From assembly GCA_030840885.1 (NCBI GenBank), contig JAVEDQ010000215.1, forward strand, positions 1 through 5,889: DNA of 5,889 nt, read 5' to 3'. The notes beneath the pieces were generated by a model. That model worked only from the letters and a program-made list of their open reading frames with translations, was not told the DNA's origin and made no database searches. The number at the start of each line of letters is the position of its first letter. Position 1 is the stretch's first letter. The stretch comes from Frankiaceae bacterium. GTDB taxonomy: Bacteria; Actinomycetota; Actinomycetes; Frankiales; Frankiaceae. This document shows, piece by piece, positions 1-5,575 of the stretch. The position numbers were made by a program, and so were the translations under genes.

Positions 1-1642
1 CCGGGTCGCGGCCTGGCTTGAAGCCGTCCGTTGGTGCGGTGTTCTCTGCCGGCACTCGGCCCGAGCGGTAGTAGCTGTCGCCGACCCTGTCTCTGGGAAC
101 GCGTGCGAGAGCCACTGCGGGGAAGTAGTGGTCCAGCCCGCGGTCCGGGTTCACCGTGCCGGTCTCATGCCAGGTCAGTCCACCGTCCAGGGACTGGGAC
201 AGCTGGATGTCGTATTCGCCGTTGCGGTAGTCCTGCCAGGTCGCGTACAGGTGGTTGCTGTTGCCGTCGGGAGCGTTGGCGATGCGTGGGTAGTCGTCGG
301 TGCGGATGTCGGGTCCGGGGACGCACTCCTCGGGTCCGCGGCCGAAGTCGCAGGTCGGTTCGCCGAGGGAGACGTCGTTGCCGACCTTGCTGGGTGCGGC
401 GCAGTTCAGGTGCGCTGTTCCTGCGGGTGAGCTTCCGGTGGGGCGGCAGTGCACTCCCAGCTGCTGGCTGTTGGGGTTGTTACCCGAGGCGGCGTTTCCG
501 TTGTTGAAGACCACCTGCAGGTCTCCGTTGGGGAGCGTCCTGGGATCTGAGCCCTGATCTTGGTTGCAGGCGTTGGGGCCCGAGCCGATCGGGTTGTTCA
601 GTGTGCCGAACGAGCACAGCGCCGCTGACGTGCCGCTGACCTCTTCCGGTGTGGACCAGGTGTGTCCGTGGTCGGTCGACATGGCGCCGAAGATCGGCGA
701 CTCGCATTGCTGGGGCGTGCCGTCCGGCGGGGCGCCGCACCGGGGGTCGAACTTGAACGCGGTCCAGGTGATGTACACGTTGTCCCGGTTGGGGCTGTTG
801 CGGTTCGCGTCGGCTGCGATGAATTCTTTGTCGTGGAAGACGAGGGGACTGTTGTCCTCGGCGACGATGTAACGCCGTCCATCGGCGGCGAGGTTGTGGA
901 AGTACGAGCCCTTGGCGAATGCCGGCGACTGGGTGACGTAGACCAGGCTCGCGTTCGAGGCGATGTCGAACGCGATGCAGCTGAAGTAGGCGTTGCCGCT
1001 GGAGTCGAAAGCGGCCGCCGGGTCACTCGCGGCGTCGTAGGTGTGGTCGGTGCCCGGGCCGCCGTTCAGGGTGTGCCGGTTCGGGTCACCGGGGGTCGGC
1101 TCTTCGTGCGCCGGGTTGTTCTGCCGCTGCCGGAACGGCGGAAGCAGGTCGCCCCAGTGCCGCCCGTTGTCCACCGACCAGTCGATGCCGCACTGGTTGT
1201 AACCGACCCGGCTGTCGTTCTGCCCGGCCACGAGGTTGTTCGGGTCGGTCGGGTTGAAGGTAACCAGCTCCTCAGCCTGCCGGCGGAAGGTGCAGTCCTG
1301 GTTCACCCGGGCGTTGCCGCGCGAGTCACGCCGGCTGCACCCAAGGGTTCCCGGCGTCGTGCCCGCTCCCGCCACCCCGATGGGTGCCTCACCGCCGGAA
1401 GCCGCATCGCTCTCTTCTGCTCGTGCATCGGCTGCTGTGACAGCCACCGCCGAGGAGATCGCCGGCAGCGTTCTGGTCACCGAGCCGGCCTGCACCTTCT
1501 CCACCCGAATCTCGCCCTTGGCCAGTCGAGTCGCGACACTGTCGCGTGCGACCGCAGGCGACGTCGAGCCGAAGATGCACACGCTCGATACGACAGCGGC
1601 TGATGTGGCGGCAACCCATCCAACGAGCCGACGGTGCTGCAC
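1..1642 (-). CDS. Secreted Asp-box (BNR repeat) sialidase-like protein, 3' end beyond window
   Basis: The minus strand is open from a GTG at 1642-1640 to the left edge, giving 547 codons without a stop. A GGGAGG ribosome site (1647-1652) lies 4 nt upstream. Residues 1-32 form a Sec-type signal peptide: HRR basic start, alanine/valine core, and cleavage after SPAVA at residue 32, so the protein is probably exported. Three Asp-box motifs (S-x-D-x-G-x-x-W) are readable: SVDNGRHW at about 156-163, STDHGHTW at about 322-329 and SLDGGLTW at about 484-491. These mark beta-propeller blade turns in sialidases and related glycan-binding or glycan-cleaving proteins. The mature part has 12 cysteines, which fits a disulfide-bonded extracellular protein. 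No (F/Y)RIP sialidase motif is visible, so catalysis and substrate are unproven. It is transcribed away from everything to its right, with a gene-free stretch of about 500 bp upstream. Confidence 0.88.
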   Translation of the reverse strand, partial: MQHRRLVGWVAATSAAVVSSVCIFGSTSPAVARDSVATRLAKGEIRVEKVQAGSVTRTLPAISSAVAVTAADARAEESDAASGGEAPIGVAGAGTTPGTLGCSRRDSRGNARVNQDCTFRRQAEELVTFNPTDPNNLVAGQNDSRVGYNQCGIDWSVDNGRHWGDLLPPFRQRQNNPAHEEPTPGDPNRHTLNGGPGTDHTYDAASDPAAAFDSSGNAYFSCIAFDIASNASLVYVTQSPAFAKGSYFHNLAADGRRYIVAEDNSPLVFHDKEFIAADANRNSPNRDNVYITWTAFKFDPRCGAPPDGTPQQCESPIFGAMSTDHGHTWSTPEEVSGTSAALCSFGTLNNPIGSGPNACNQDQGSDPRTLPNGDLQVVFNNGNAASGNNPNSQQLGVHCRPTGSSPAGTAHLNCAAPSKVGNDVSLGEPTCDFGRGPEECVPGPDIRTDDYPRIANAPDGNSNHLYATWQDYRNGEYDIQLSQSLDGGLTWHETGTVNPDRGLDHYFPAVALARVPRDRVGDSYYRSGRVPAENTAPTDGFKPGRDP

Positions 1643-1809
1643 GGGACCTCCCGAATGAGAGCGACACCCGATAGGGGAACTGCGAAGAGGCCGCGCGGGA
1701 TCGGCGGCTCAAAGCTGCATTGCGTCGGGCAACGTTCTGCCATGACCTGGTGAATGAATGCAACCCTTCAACTCATCAAATCTGGCGTCAACGAAGCCGT
1801 CCGAGCCTT

Positions 1810-1825
1810 CGGACCCGAGGGTCCG
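1810..1825. repeat. Short perfect inverted repeat (hairpin)
   Basis: The sequence CGGACCCGAGGGTCCG is a palindrome with 6-7 paired bases and a 2-4 nt loop. It lies in gene-free DNA. No T-tract follows on either strand, so a terminator role is not supported. It could be a protein-binding palindrome or chance in GC-rich sequence. Confidence 0.5.
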
Positions 1826-1865
1826 CTGCGATCACCGCTCGTACTGGCGATACCGGCCCTAGTAG

Positions 1866-1888
1866 TGGCGCGCGGCTTGTCCGCGCCA
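1866..1888. repeat. Inverted repeat TGGCGCG...CGCGCCA
   Basis: A 7-bp perfect stem (1866-1872 with 1882-1888) encloses a 9-nt loop, about 40 bp from the previous hairpin. No T-tract follows. Function is unknown and GC-rich chance pairing is possible. Confidence 0.4.
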
Positions 1889-2152
1889 ACCGGCCCGAGG
1901 GCGAGGATTGGGCTGACCGCCCAACGACTACGAGACCGACGACCGTGAGCTCAGCGGCGAATAGACGGCGAGCGAAGCGGCGGGCACTCACTAGCGACGG
2001 TTCAACAGCCGCCGCTCGCGCAAGGCAGCGAGACAGTTGATGAGCAACTACATCTCTAGCCCAAACTGACGAGCCGCGGTGACCAACACGGATGCTGAAG
2101 TCGTCCGACCGCTGACTCCAGGGCGCGGACCTGCTACTTCTCGAAAAGCTGA

Positions 2153-2176
2153 TGGCGGTGGAGGTGGGATTTGAAC
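2153..2176 (-). repeat. Detached copy of tRNA-Ser 3' end (candidate distal att site)
   Basis: These 24 bp are identical to 5576-5599, the 3' end of the tRNA-Ser gene: part of the T-arm, the 3' acceptor strand, the discriminator base and CCA. Identity stops abruptly on both sides. Inward of the T-loop the sequence can no longer form a T-stem, so this is neither a tRNA gene nor a long tRNA relic. A duplicated tRNA 3' end in the same orientation is what tyrosine recombinases leave at the far end of an element integrated into a tRNA gene. The identity is seen directly; the att role is inferred. Confidence 0.8.
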
Positions 2177-2295
2177 TCGCCTCCCTGGCGTCCTGGCCCG
2201 TCCGTCCAAGTACGGATCAGAGGCCGTTCGGGCAGGTCAACGCTGAGGTCGCACCTCCTGAGTCCTGCTGAATCTTGATTCGTCCGAGTGGGTCT

Positions 2296-2325
2296 GTGAC
2301 CACCGGCGTGACCAGGACCGTGACC
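2296..2325 (+). repeat. Three GTGACC repeats with exact 12-bp period
   Basis: GTGACC occurs at 2296-2301, 2308-2313 and 2320-2325, giving three evenly spaced copies about 120 bp inside the left tRNA-end repeat. They lie just downstream of the stop of the broken helix-turn-helix gene. Evenly spaced short direct repeats near an att site recall recombinase arm sites or regulator sites. The hexamer also occurs singly elsewhere in the window, so the spacing is the informative part. The role is inferred. Confidence 0.45.
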
Positions 2326-2344
2326 GGCCGGGCGGAAGCAGGCG

Positions 2345-2548
2345 TCAGTCGTCCGACAGGAGCTCTGTGAGCGGCAGCCCGTACAGCCACTCGAGCTCCG
2401 CCGCGCCTTCGACGTTGAGCGCCTGGTCAACACGTTCGTAGGACGCGAGCGTGACCGGCTTGAACCCGCCATGCGACGGCACCTCAACGGGTTTGAGCGT
2501 GAGCCGCTGTCCCTCGCGTCCGCGGCGTAGCCGCTCGCCGAGCCAGGC
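2345..2548 (-). pseudogene. Broken BldD/XRE-type helix-turn-helix regulator
   Basis: The minus strand encodes 67 residues ending in TGA at 2347-2345 that read as a BldD-like helix-turn-helix. Landmarks are a first helix at AWLGERLRRGREGQRLTL, then HGGFKPVTLASYERVDQALN, then AAELEWLYGLPLTELLSDD. Actinobacterial BldD-type proteins carry a very similar pattern (K-x-V/T-x-x-x-YERGDRA-x-x-V, then LAxxYGxPxxELL) and bind DNA as cytoplasmic repressors. Here the near-invariant YERGDR is YERVDQ. The frame stays open upstream but becomes arginine/serine-rich, with no ATG, GTG or TTG start that I could find. A neighbouring frame (2560-2727) reads more like protein, so a 5' truncation or frameshift is likely. 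The protein would end right after the helix-turn-helix. Family assignment is fairly secure; the pseudogene status is inferred. Confidence 0.68.
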
Positions 2549-2765
2549 TCCGGTAGCGCCTGCGCCGCTGGTCGGCTGAGCTCCGCTCCTCGATGACCCT
2601 CTTCGGACGGAGCGAACCGGCCGAACCTGTCTTTCGCGAGGGCCTCGCGCACTACTTCGACGGTGGCGCCTAACGCGGTCGCGGGTCGGGGTACTAGCCC
2701 TTCCGGGCAGGTTGCGCGTTCAATCACCAACGTCGAGGCTGTGTCGGAGAAACGCTTTTCGACGC

Positions 2766-2771
2766 GAGGAG
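2766..2771 (+). promoter_or_regulatory. Ribosome binding site fixing the start of the propeller protein
   Basis: GAGGAG lies 6 nt before GTG 2778. This favours that start over an in-frame start 22 codons upstream, which has no such site and would put a charged extension before the signal peptide. Confidence 0.85.
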
Positions 2772-2777
2772 AAACAC

Positions 2778-3746
2778 GTGCGCTTCTACCGACGGGCCGC
2801 CGCTGCCGTACTGGCAGCCGGCGTGCTCAGCAGCCCCGTGCTGCTCAGCGGCACCTCGAACGCCACGTCCGACCACAGGCAGTCGGACAGGTCGAGGCCC
2901 AGGGTCTACACGCTGACCAACCCCGAGCACGGCAACCCCGAAGGCATCACGTTCGACCCGCAGACCCGGAGCTTCTACACCGGGTCGGTCAACGACGGGA
3001 CCATCTACCGCGGACGGCTGAACGACCCCCTGGTCCGCCCCTTCATCCCGCAGACCGGCACGTCCTCGGTCGGGATGCACGAACGCCGTGGCGTGCTGTT
3101 CGTCGCCGGCGGCACCACCGGCTCGATCCGCCTTTACAGCATCGCCGCGCGGCGCCAGATCGCCTCGTTCAACACCGGACGCGGCGGCTTCATCAACGAC
3201 CTCGTGATCACCGGGGACGGCGACGTCTATGCCACCGACTCGGTGCGGCCCTTCATCTGGCACGTGACCGCGCGTCAGGTGCGCGCCGGGAGCGGCACCC
3301 CCGAGGGAATCCCGGTCGGCAGTTCGATCCCCTTCGACACCACGCCGGGCGTGTTCAACCTCAACGGCATCGTGGCGTTGAACGACCAAACCCTGGTCGT
3401 GGTGCAGACCAACACCGGCAACTTCTACCGGATCGCGCTCAACAACTCGCGACGGCGGGGGGCTGCGCCGGCCATCCAGCAGGTCCGCGGGCTGAACGTG
3501 GTCGGCGGTGACGGCCTGCTGCTCGACCGCGGTCGGTTGGTCGTGGTCACGGGCACGCCGACTCCGCGGCTGGTCTTCGCTGACCTCCGCAACGAAGGTC
3601 GGACCGGGCGGGTCGAGCGGATCCAGACGGACCCGAACCTGCGCGGACCGTCGACCGTCGACGCCGCCGAGAACCGGTACCTGGTGGTGAACGCGGACTT
3701 CGGGGGCCCCCCGCCCTTCACCATCGCCAGCCTGCCGCGTCACTGA
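2778..3746 (+). CDS. Secreted SMP-30/gluconolactonase-like six-bladed propeller protein
   Basis: This is an intact 322-residue protein from GTG 2778, with a good ribosome site. Residues 1-29 form a signal peptide: MRFYRR, an alanine/leucine/valine core, and likely cleavage after SNA. The rest reads as an SMP-30-like propeller. NPEGITFDP (53-61), FINDLVITGDGDVYATDS (138-155), LNGIVALNDQTLVVV (195-209) and GGDGLLLDRGRLVVV (243-257) match the repeated metal-site segments of that superfamily. Likely metal ligands by position are E55, N140, N196 and D245. Family members include lactonases and other hydrolases, so the substrate cannot be named. It probably acts outside the cell. It is transcribed alone: the upstream gene remnant points the other way and a strong hairpin follows 32 nt after the stop. 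No sign of decay is visible, in contrast to its neighbours. Confidence 0.9.
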   Translation: MRFYRRAAAAVLAAGVLSSPVLLSGTSNATSDHRQSDRSRPRVYTLTNPEHGNPEGITFDPQTRSFYTGSVNDGTIYRGRLNDPLVRPFIPQTGTSSVGMHERRGVLFVAGGTTGSIRLYSIAARRQIASFNTGRGGFINDLVITGDGDVYATDSVRPFIWHVTARQVRAGSGTPEGIPVGSSIPFDTTPGVFNLNGIVALNDQTLVVVQTNTGNFYRIALNNSRRRGAAPAIQQVRGLNVVGGDGLLLDRGRLVVVTGTPTPRLVFADLRNEGRTGRVERIQTDPNLRGPSTVDAAENRYLVVNADFGGPPPFTIASLPRH

Positions 3747-3778
3747 CACCGCGCTGACCAAGAACTGGGCCGCACGAA

Positions 3779-3824
3779 ACGGGCGCCGCGCGACGACCCT
3801 TCGTAGTCGTAGCGTGGCGCCCGT
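3779..3824. terminator. Long hairpin after the propeller gene, probable terminator
   Basis: The arms 3779-3797 and 3806-3824 pair over 19 positions with one G-U pair and one mismatch, around an 8-nt loop (3798-3805). The outer nine pairs, ACGGGCGCC with GGCGCCCGT, are perfect. It starts 32 nt after the TGA of the propeller gene. No T-tract follows on either strand, as is common for actinobacterial terminators, so it may end transcription from both sides. Its right arm abuts the start of the flavoprotein remnant. Confidence 0.65.
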
Positions 3825-4180
3825 GCGCGTTGCGCGTCATCGGGGCAGGCATCGTCGGGCTCGCCACCGCGCACGAACTGGTCGGACAGGACGTCGACGT
3901 CCGGTGCTACGAGGCCCGACCCCCGCTATGTCGCGCTCGGCCTGCGTGCGCTGGCGGCGTGGCGGCAGTCGGAGGCCGACCTCAGCACCTCCCTGATCGG
4001 CACCGACACCACGGTGATCAGCGGTGTCTCCGCCTCGACGTGGCGAACGCGATGGCCGCAGCTGACGCGGACTTCCGGCTGCTGGACGACGCGAGCGGGC
4101 TTGCGCTGCCGATGTCTCCGGGGTCGAAGCTGGCGCAGCAGCCGTTCGTCCTCGATCCGCTCGGCGGGGTGCTCGCCCTG
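3823..4180 (+). pseudogene. Decayed 5' part of an FAD-dependent oxidoreductase (DAO/sarcosine-oxidase type)
   Basis: Three protein-like stretches lie in different frames. From 3830 the sequence reads RVIGAGIVGLATAHELVG followed by DVDVRCYEARPP, the Rossmann dinucleotide fold: GxGxxG at the N-terminus and an acidic residue ending strand 2, which binds the FAD ribose. From 3924 the frame changes to RYVALGLRALAAWRQSEADL, then TSLIGTDTTVISGVSA. Near 4034 it returns to the first frame with ANAMAAADADFRLLD and FVLDPLGGVLAL, after which similarity fades at about 4180. Relatives usually have about 20 more residues between the YEARPP and RYVAL segments, so a small deletion accompanies the first frame change. 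One missing base near 4036 would explain the second. Only about one third of a normal 370-400-residue enzyme remains. A GTG at 3823 may be the ancestral start, itself out of frame with the Rossmann motif. No ribosome site is seen. Confidence 0.8.
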
Positions 4181-4259
4181 CGGCGCACGGGCTCGGCACG
4201 ACCCCGGACGTCCGGCGCGATGAGGCATGTGGTCAGGCTGGTGTACCTCGCGCCGACCC

Positions 4260-4400
4260 ATGAAACAACGGTGGTCAACACCTCGTGTAGAACCAGCACG
4301 TGGCGTTCGTTCGGGCTGCGACATGCACGACCTCGACGAGTGGTGGGTCGTCGTGAAAGACGGCGCCGGGCTTGAGGTGGCCACCCGAGGTACAAGGTGA
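4260..4400 (+). CDS. Possible 46-residue ORF overlapping the next start (low confidence)
   Basis: An ATG at 4260 opens a frame whose last part, from an internal ATG at 4323, is MHDLDEWWVVVKDGAGLEVA. It ends at TGA 4398-4400, which overlaps the GTG of the next gene in the sequence GTGA. That is a classical translational-coupling arrangement. Neither ATG has a recognisable ribosome site, the first half is arginine-rich, and I know no family for it. It may be a leader peptide, a fragment of a lost gene, or chance. Confidence 0.22.
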   Translation: MKQRWSTPRVEPARGVRSGCDMHDLDEWWVVVKDGAGLEVATRGTR

Positions 4401-5032
4401 CGGCGGCGTTGATCGGCGCCATCATCTCCGCCGCGGTGGCGGTGGTCGTTGCTGTGGGCAACTCCTGGGCGGTGAGCAACCGAGAGCAGGCCACCCGTGA
4501 GACTGGCCGGCGCCGGATAGCGCTTGAGGCAATCCAAGATGCAGCGCTGCAGTTGCGGGGTGCGCAGCGCCGCTACGGTCAGGCTCTGCGAACCAAAGCC
4601 GCTGCACCACCCCTTGGACGCAGCGGCCTTGAGGCCAAGAGCGACGTCGATGCCCAGCTTGATCCCGACTTGATCGAGGAGCGCGACGAGGCCGAGGGTC
4701 GCCTTCAGACGGTTGCGGTACGGGTAGCCGACCAGCCAGTCATAGAGGCCGTCAAGGCGTGGACCGAGGCCGCGAAGACCAGCTTCATCAGCATTGACGA
4801 CGTCGACGCGGACCTCGAGCAGCGGGCTTGGAACGACCTCAAGGCCGCGATCGGAGCGGCGCTCACGTCTGATCCACCGAAGCAGACCCGTCCTCGGCGC
4901 CGACAGGCGCAGGAGGCAGCGGCTGGAGCCGGCCAGGTCACGTCACCCTCGAACGATGAGAAGAAGCAGTTGCTCGAAGGCGCGAACGACCCTGCCCCAC
5001 AACCCGAGTTAGACGGAGGCGGGCAGCTCTGA
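4397..5032 (+). CDS. Single-pass membrane protein with long helical cytoplasmic part, unknown function
   Basis: This is a 211-residue protein from GTG 4397, with GAGG at 4387-4390 six nt upstream. Residues 3-21 (ALIGAIISAAVAVVVAVG) form one membrane segment without a cleavage site, followed by basic residues (NREQATRETGRRR), so the bulk probably faces the cytoplasm. Residues 27-70 and about 93-160 are alanine- and charge-rich and probably helical, including the acidic stretch DPDLIEERDEAEGRLQ. Residues 165-211 form a polar tail with PRRRQ and no hydrophobic segment. I recognise no enzymatic motif. Small N-anchored helical proteins of this style are common among uncharacterised actinobacterial proteins. 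Its last 24 nt overlap the end of the convergent STAS-like gene, so the two transcripts must overlap. A link in function with that gene is only a guess. Confidence 0.75.
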   Translation: MTAALIGAIISAAVAVVVAVGNSWAVSNREQATRETGRRRIALEAIQDAALQLRGAQRRYGQALRTKAAAPPLGRSGLEAKSDVDAQLDPDLIEERDEAEGRLQTVAVRVADQPVIEAVKAWTEAAKTSFISIDDVDADLEQRAWNDLKAAIGAALTSDPPKQTRPRRRQAQEAAAGAGQVTSPSNDEKKQLLEGANDPAPQPELDGGGQL

Positions 5033-5455
5033 GACGAGTTCGAGCTGTCCGGTGACGCCCAGCACCTCACCGGTCTTCTGGATGCTCTGCACGAGCCGGG
5101 ACGGCCCCGCAACGATTGTCAGTCGCTCGGCTTGTTCTGTCATGAGGACGCGCTTGACGATCTGAGCTCCGAAGGAGCCAGTCGCGTGGGTAGTTCGACG
5201 CGCGTCCACCAGCACGGTCTGCCCGAGGATCTGACCCAACCGCATGCGAGACATGTACCTGCGGCACTCGAGTCGGTAAGGGCCGGAGACTTCGAGCTCT
5301 CGACCTTCCTCGACGGCTGCGTCTACGAAGGCTGCAACGCTGACCAGCAGGGCCGGGTCGACCCAGTTGATGGTCGTGAGGTCGAGCACGCCCGTCGATC
5401 GACAGTCGTCGAAGGCGCGCAGCAGCAGTAGCGGTACCTGCAGCTGCACGCTCAC
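5009..5455 (-). CDS. STAS-like domain protein without the phosphorylatable Ser
   Basis: This is a 148-residue soluble protein from GTG 5455-5453, preceded by AAGGAG at 5468-5463 with 7-nt spacing. An upstream in-frame GTG at 5497 lacks a ribosome site. The core VLDLTTINWVDPALLVSVAA (23-42) matches the STAS strand-helix pattern of anti-anti-sigma factors (D-L-S-x-x-x-F-I-D-S-S-G-L). It is followed by a second strand, ELEVSGP (53-59), and an RRYMSRMRLGQIL helix (65-77). The usual phospho-acceptor Ser pair is replaced by Pro34-Ala35, so control by an anti-sigma kinase is unlikely. The segment after about residue 90 (FGAQIVKR, LTIVAGPSRLVQSIQ) is conserved-looking but unknown to me. It may act as a docking or regulatory subunit in the cytoplasm. 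It is the gene next to the tRNA, and it converges with the membrane protein gene with a 24-nt overlap. A STAS-type fold is likely; the partner is unknown. Confidence 0.75.
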   Translation of the reverse strand: MSVQLQVPLLLLRAFDDCRSTGVLDLTTINWVDPALLVSVAAFVDAAVEEGRELEVSGPYRLECRRYMSRMRLGQILGQTVLVDARRTTHATGSFGAQIVKRVLMTEQAERLTIVAGPSRLVQSIQKTGEVLGVTGQLELVSELPASV

Positions 5456-5462
5456 TCTGCGG

Positions 5463-5468
5463 CTCCTT
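5463..5468 (-). promoter_or_regulatory. Ribosome binding site fixing the STAS-like start
   Basis: AAGGAG on the minus strand lies 7 nt before GTG 5455. It decides between this start and the GTG 14 codons upstream, which has none. Confidence 0.8.
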
Positions 5469-5488
5469 GCAGCCCAAAGGATCGGGGC

Positions 5489-5507
5489 GGTGACCACTGG
5501 GTGACCA
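5489..5507 (-). repeat. Tandem TGGTCACC repeat upstream of the STAS-like gene
   Basis: On the minus strand TGGTCACC occurs twice, separated by CAG (5500-5507 and 5489-5496), giving an 11-bp period, one helical turn. It lies 34-52 bp before the STAS-like start, where an operator would sit, and about 70 bp inside the right tRNA-end repeat. The core is the complement of the GTGACC unit repeated at 2296-2325. Operator or recombinase arm-site roles are both inferred. Confidence 0.45.
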
Positions 5508-5517
5508 AAACCTCTGT

Positions 5518-5535
5518 CAGGAGCTACCGCTCCTG
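5518..5535 (-). terminator. Hairpin downstream of tRNA-Ser, possible terminator
   Basis: CAGGAGC (5518-5524) and GCTCCTG (5529-5535) form a perfect 7-bp stem with a 4-nt loop. It lies 40 nt after the tRNA 3' end in the direction of tRNA transcription. A TTTT run follows about 7 nt later, which is late for a classical intrinsic terminator. It may end the tadA-tRNA transcript. Confidence 0.4.
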
Positions 5536-5575
5536 TTGCTGCGGGTCGCTGACCTGCAGGTTGTGAACGGAGAGC

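Larger units (their letters stand above)
1643..2152. other. Gene-free stretch between the sialidase-like gene and the tRNA-Ser repeat
   Basis: I see no convincing gene here on either strand. Short open frames exist, but they lack ribosome sites, recognisable motifs and export signals. The stretch must hold the promoter of the minus-strand secreted protein, although I could not identify -35/-10 boxes confidently. Two short hairpins lie at 1810-1825 and 1866-1888. Confidence 0.6.

Noticed and set aside
598..1026. Minus-strand open frame in the left region
   Set aside because: It is out of frame with the Asp-box gene and Thr/Ser/Arg-rich, a typical GC-bias shadow.
662..1603. Long plus-strand open frame
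   Set aside because: It is antisense to the secreted Asp-box gene, whose minus-strand frame has a signal peptide and three Asp boxes. The plus frame is a valine/arginine-rich shadow.
1754..1948. Short plus-strand open frame of 64 residues
   Set aside because: It has no ribosome site, and the sequence becomes arginine/proline-rich with no recognisable motif.
2153..2240. Second tRNA gene or tRNA pseudogene at the left repeat
   Set aside because: Only 24 nt match. The adjoining bases cannot form a T-stem, and no anticodon arm, D-arm or 5' acceptor strand is present.
2134..2730. 198-residue minus-strand open frame
   Set aside because: Its downstream half overlaps the helix-turn-helix stretch in the wrong frame and ends by translating the tRNA fragment. 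Only its first part (2560-2727) may preserve a frame of the broken regulator.
2724..3761. 345-residue minus-strand open frame
   Set aside because: It lies opposite the propeller gene and has no motif or ribosome site. The plus-strand protein has clear family segments.
5132..5431. Plus-strand open frame opposite the STAS-like gene
   Set aside because: It has no ribosome site or motif. The minus strand carries a clear STAS pattern with a well-placed ribosome site.
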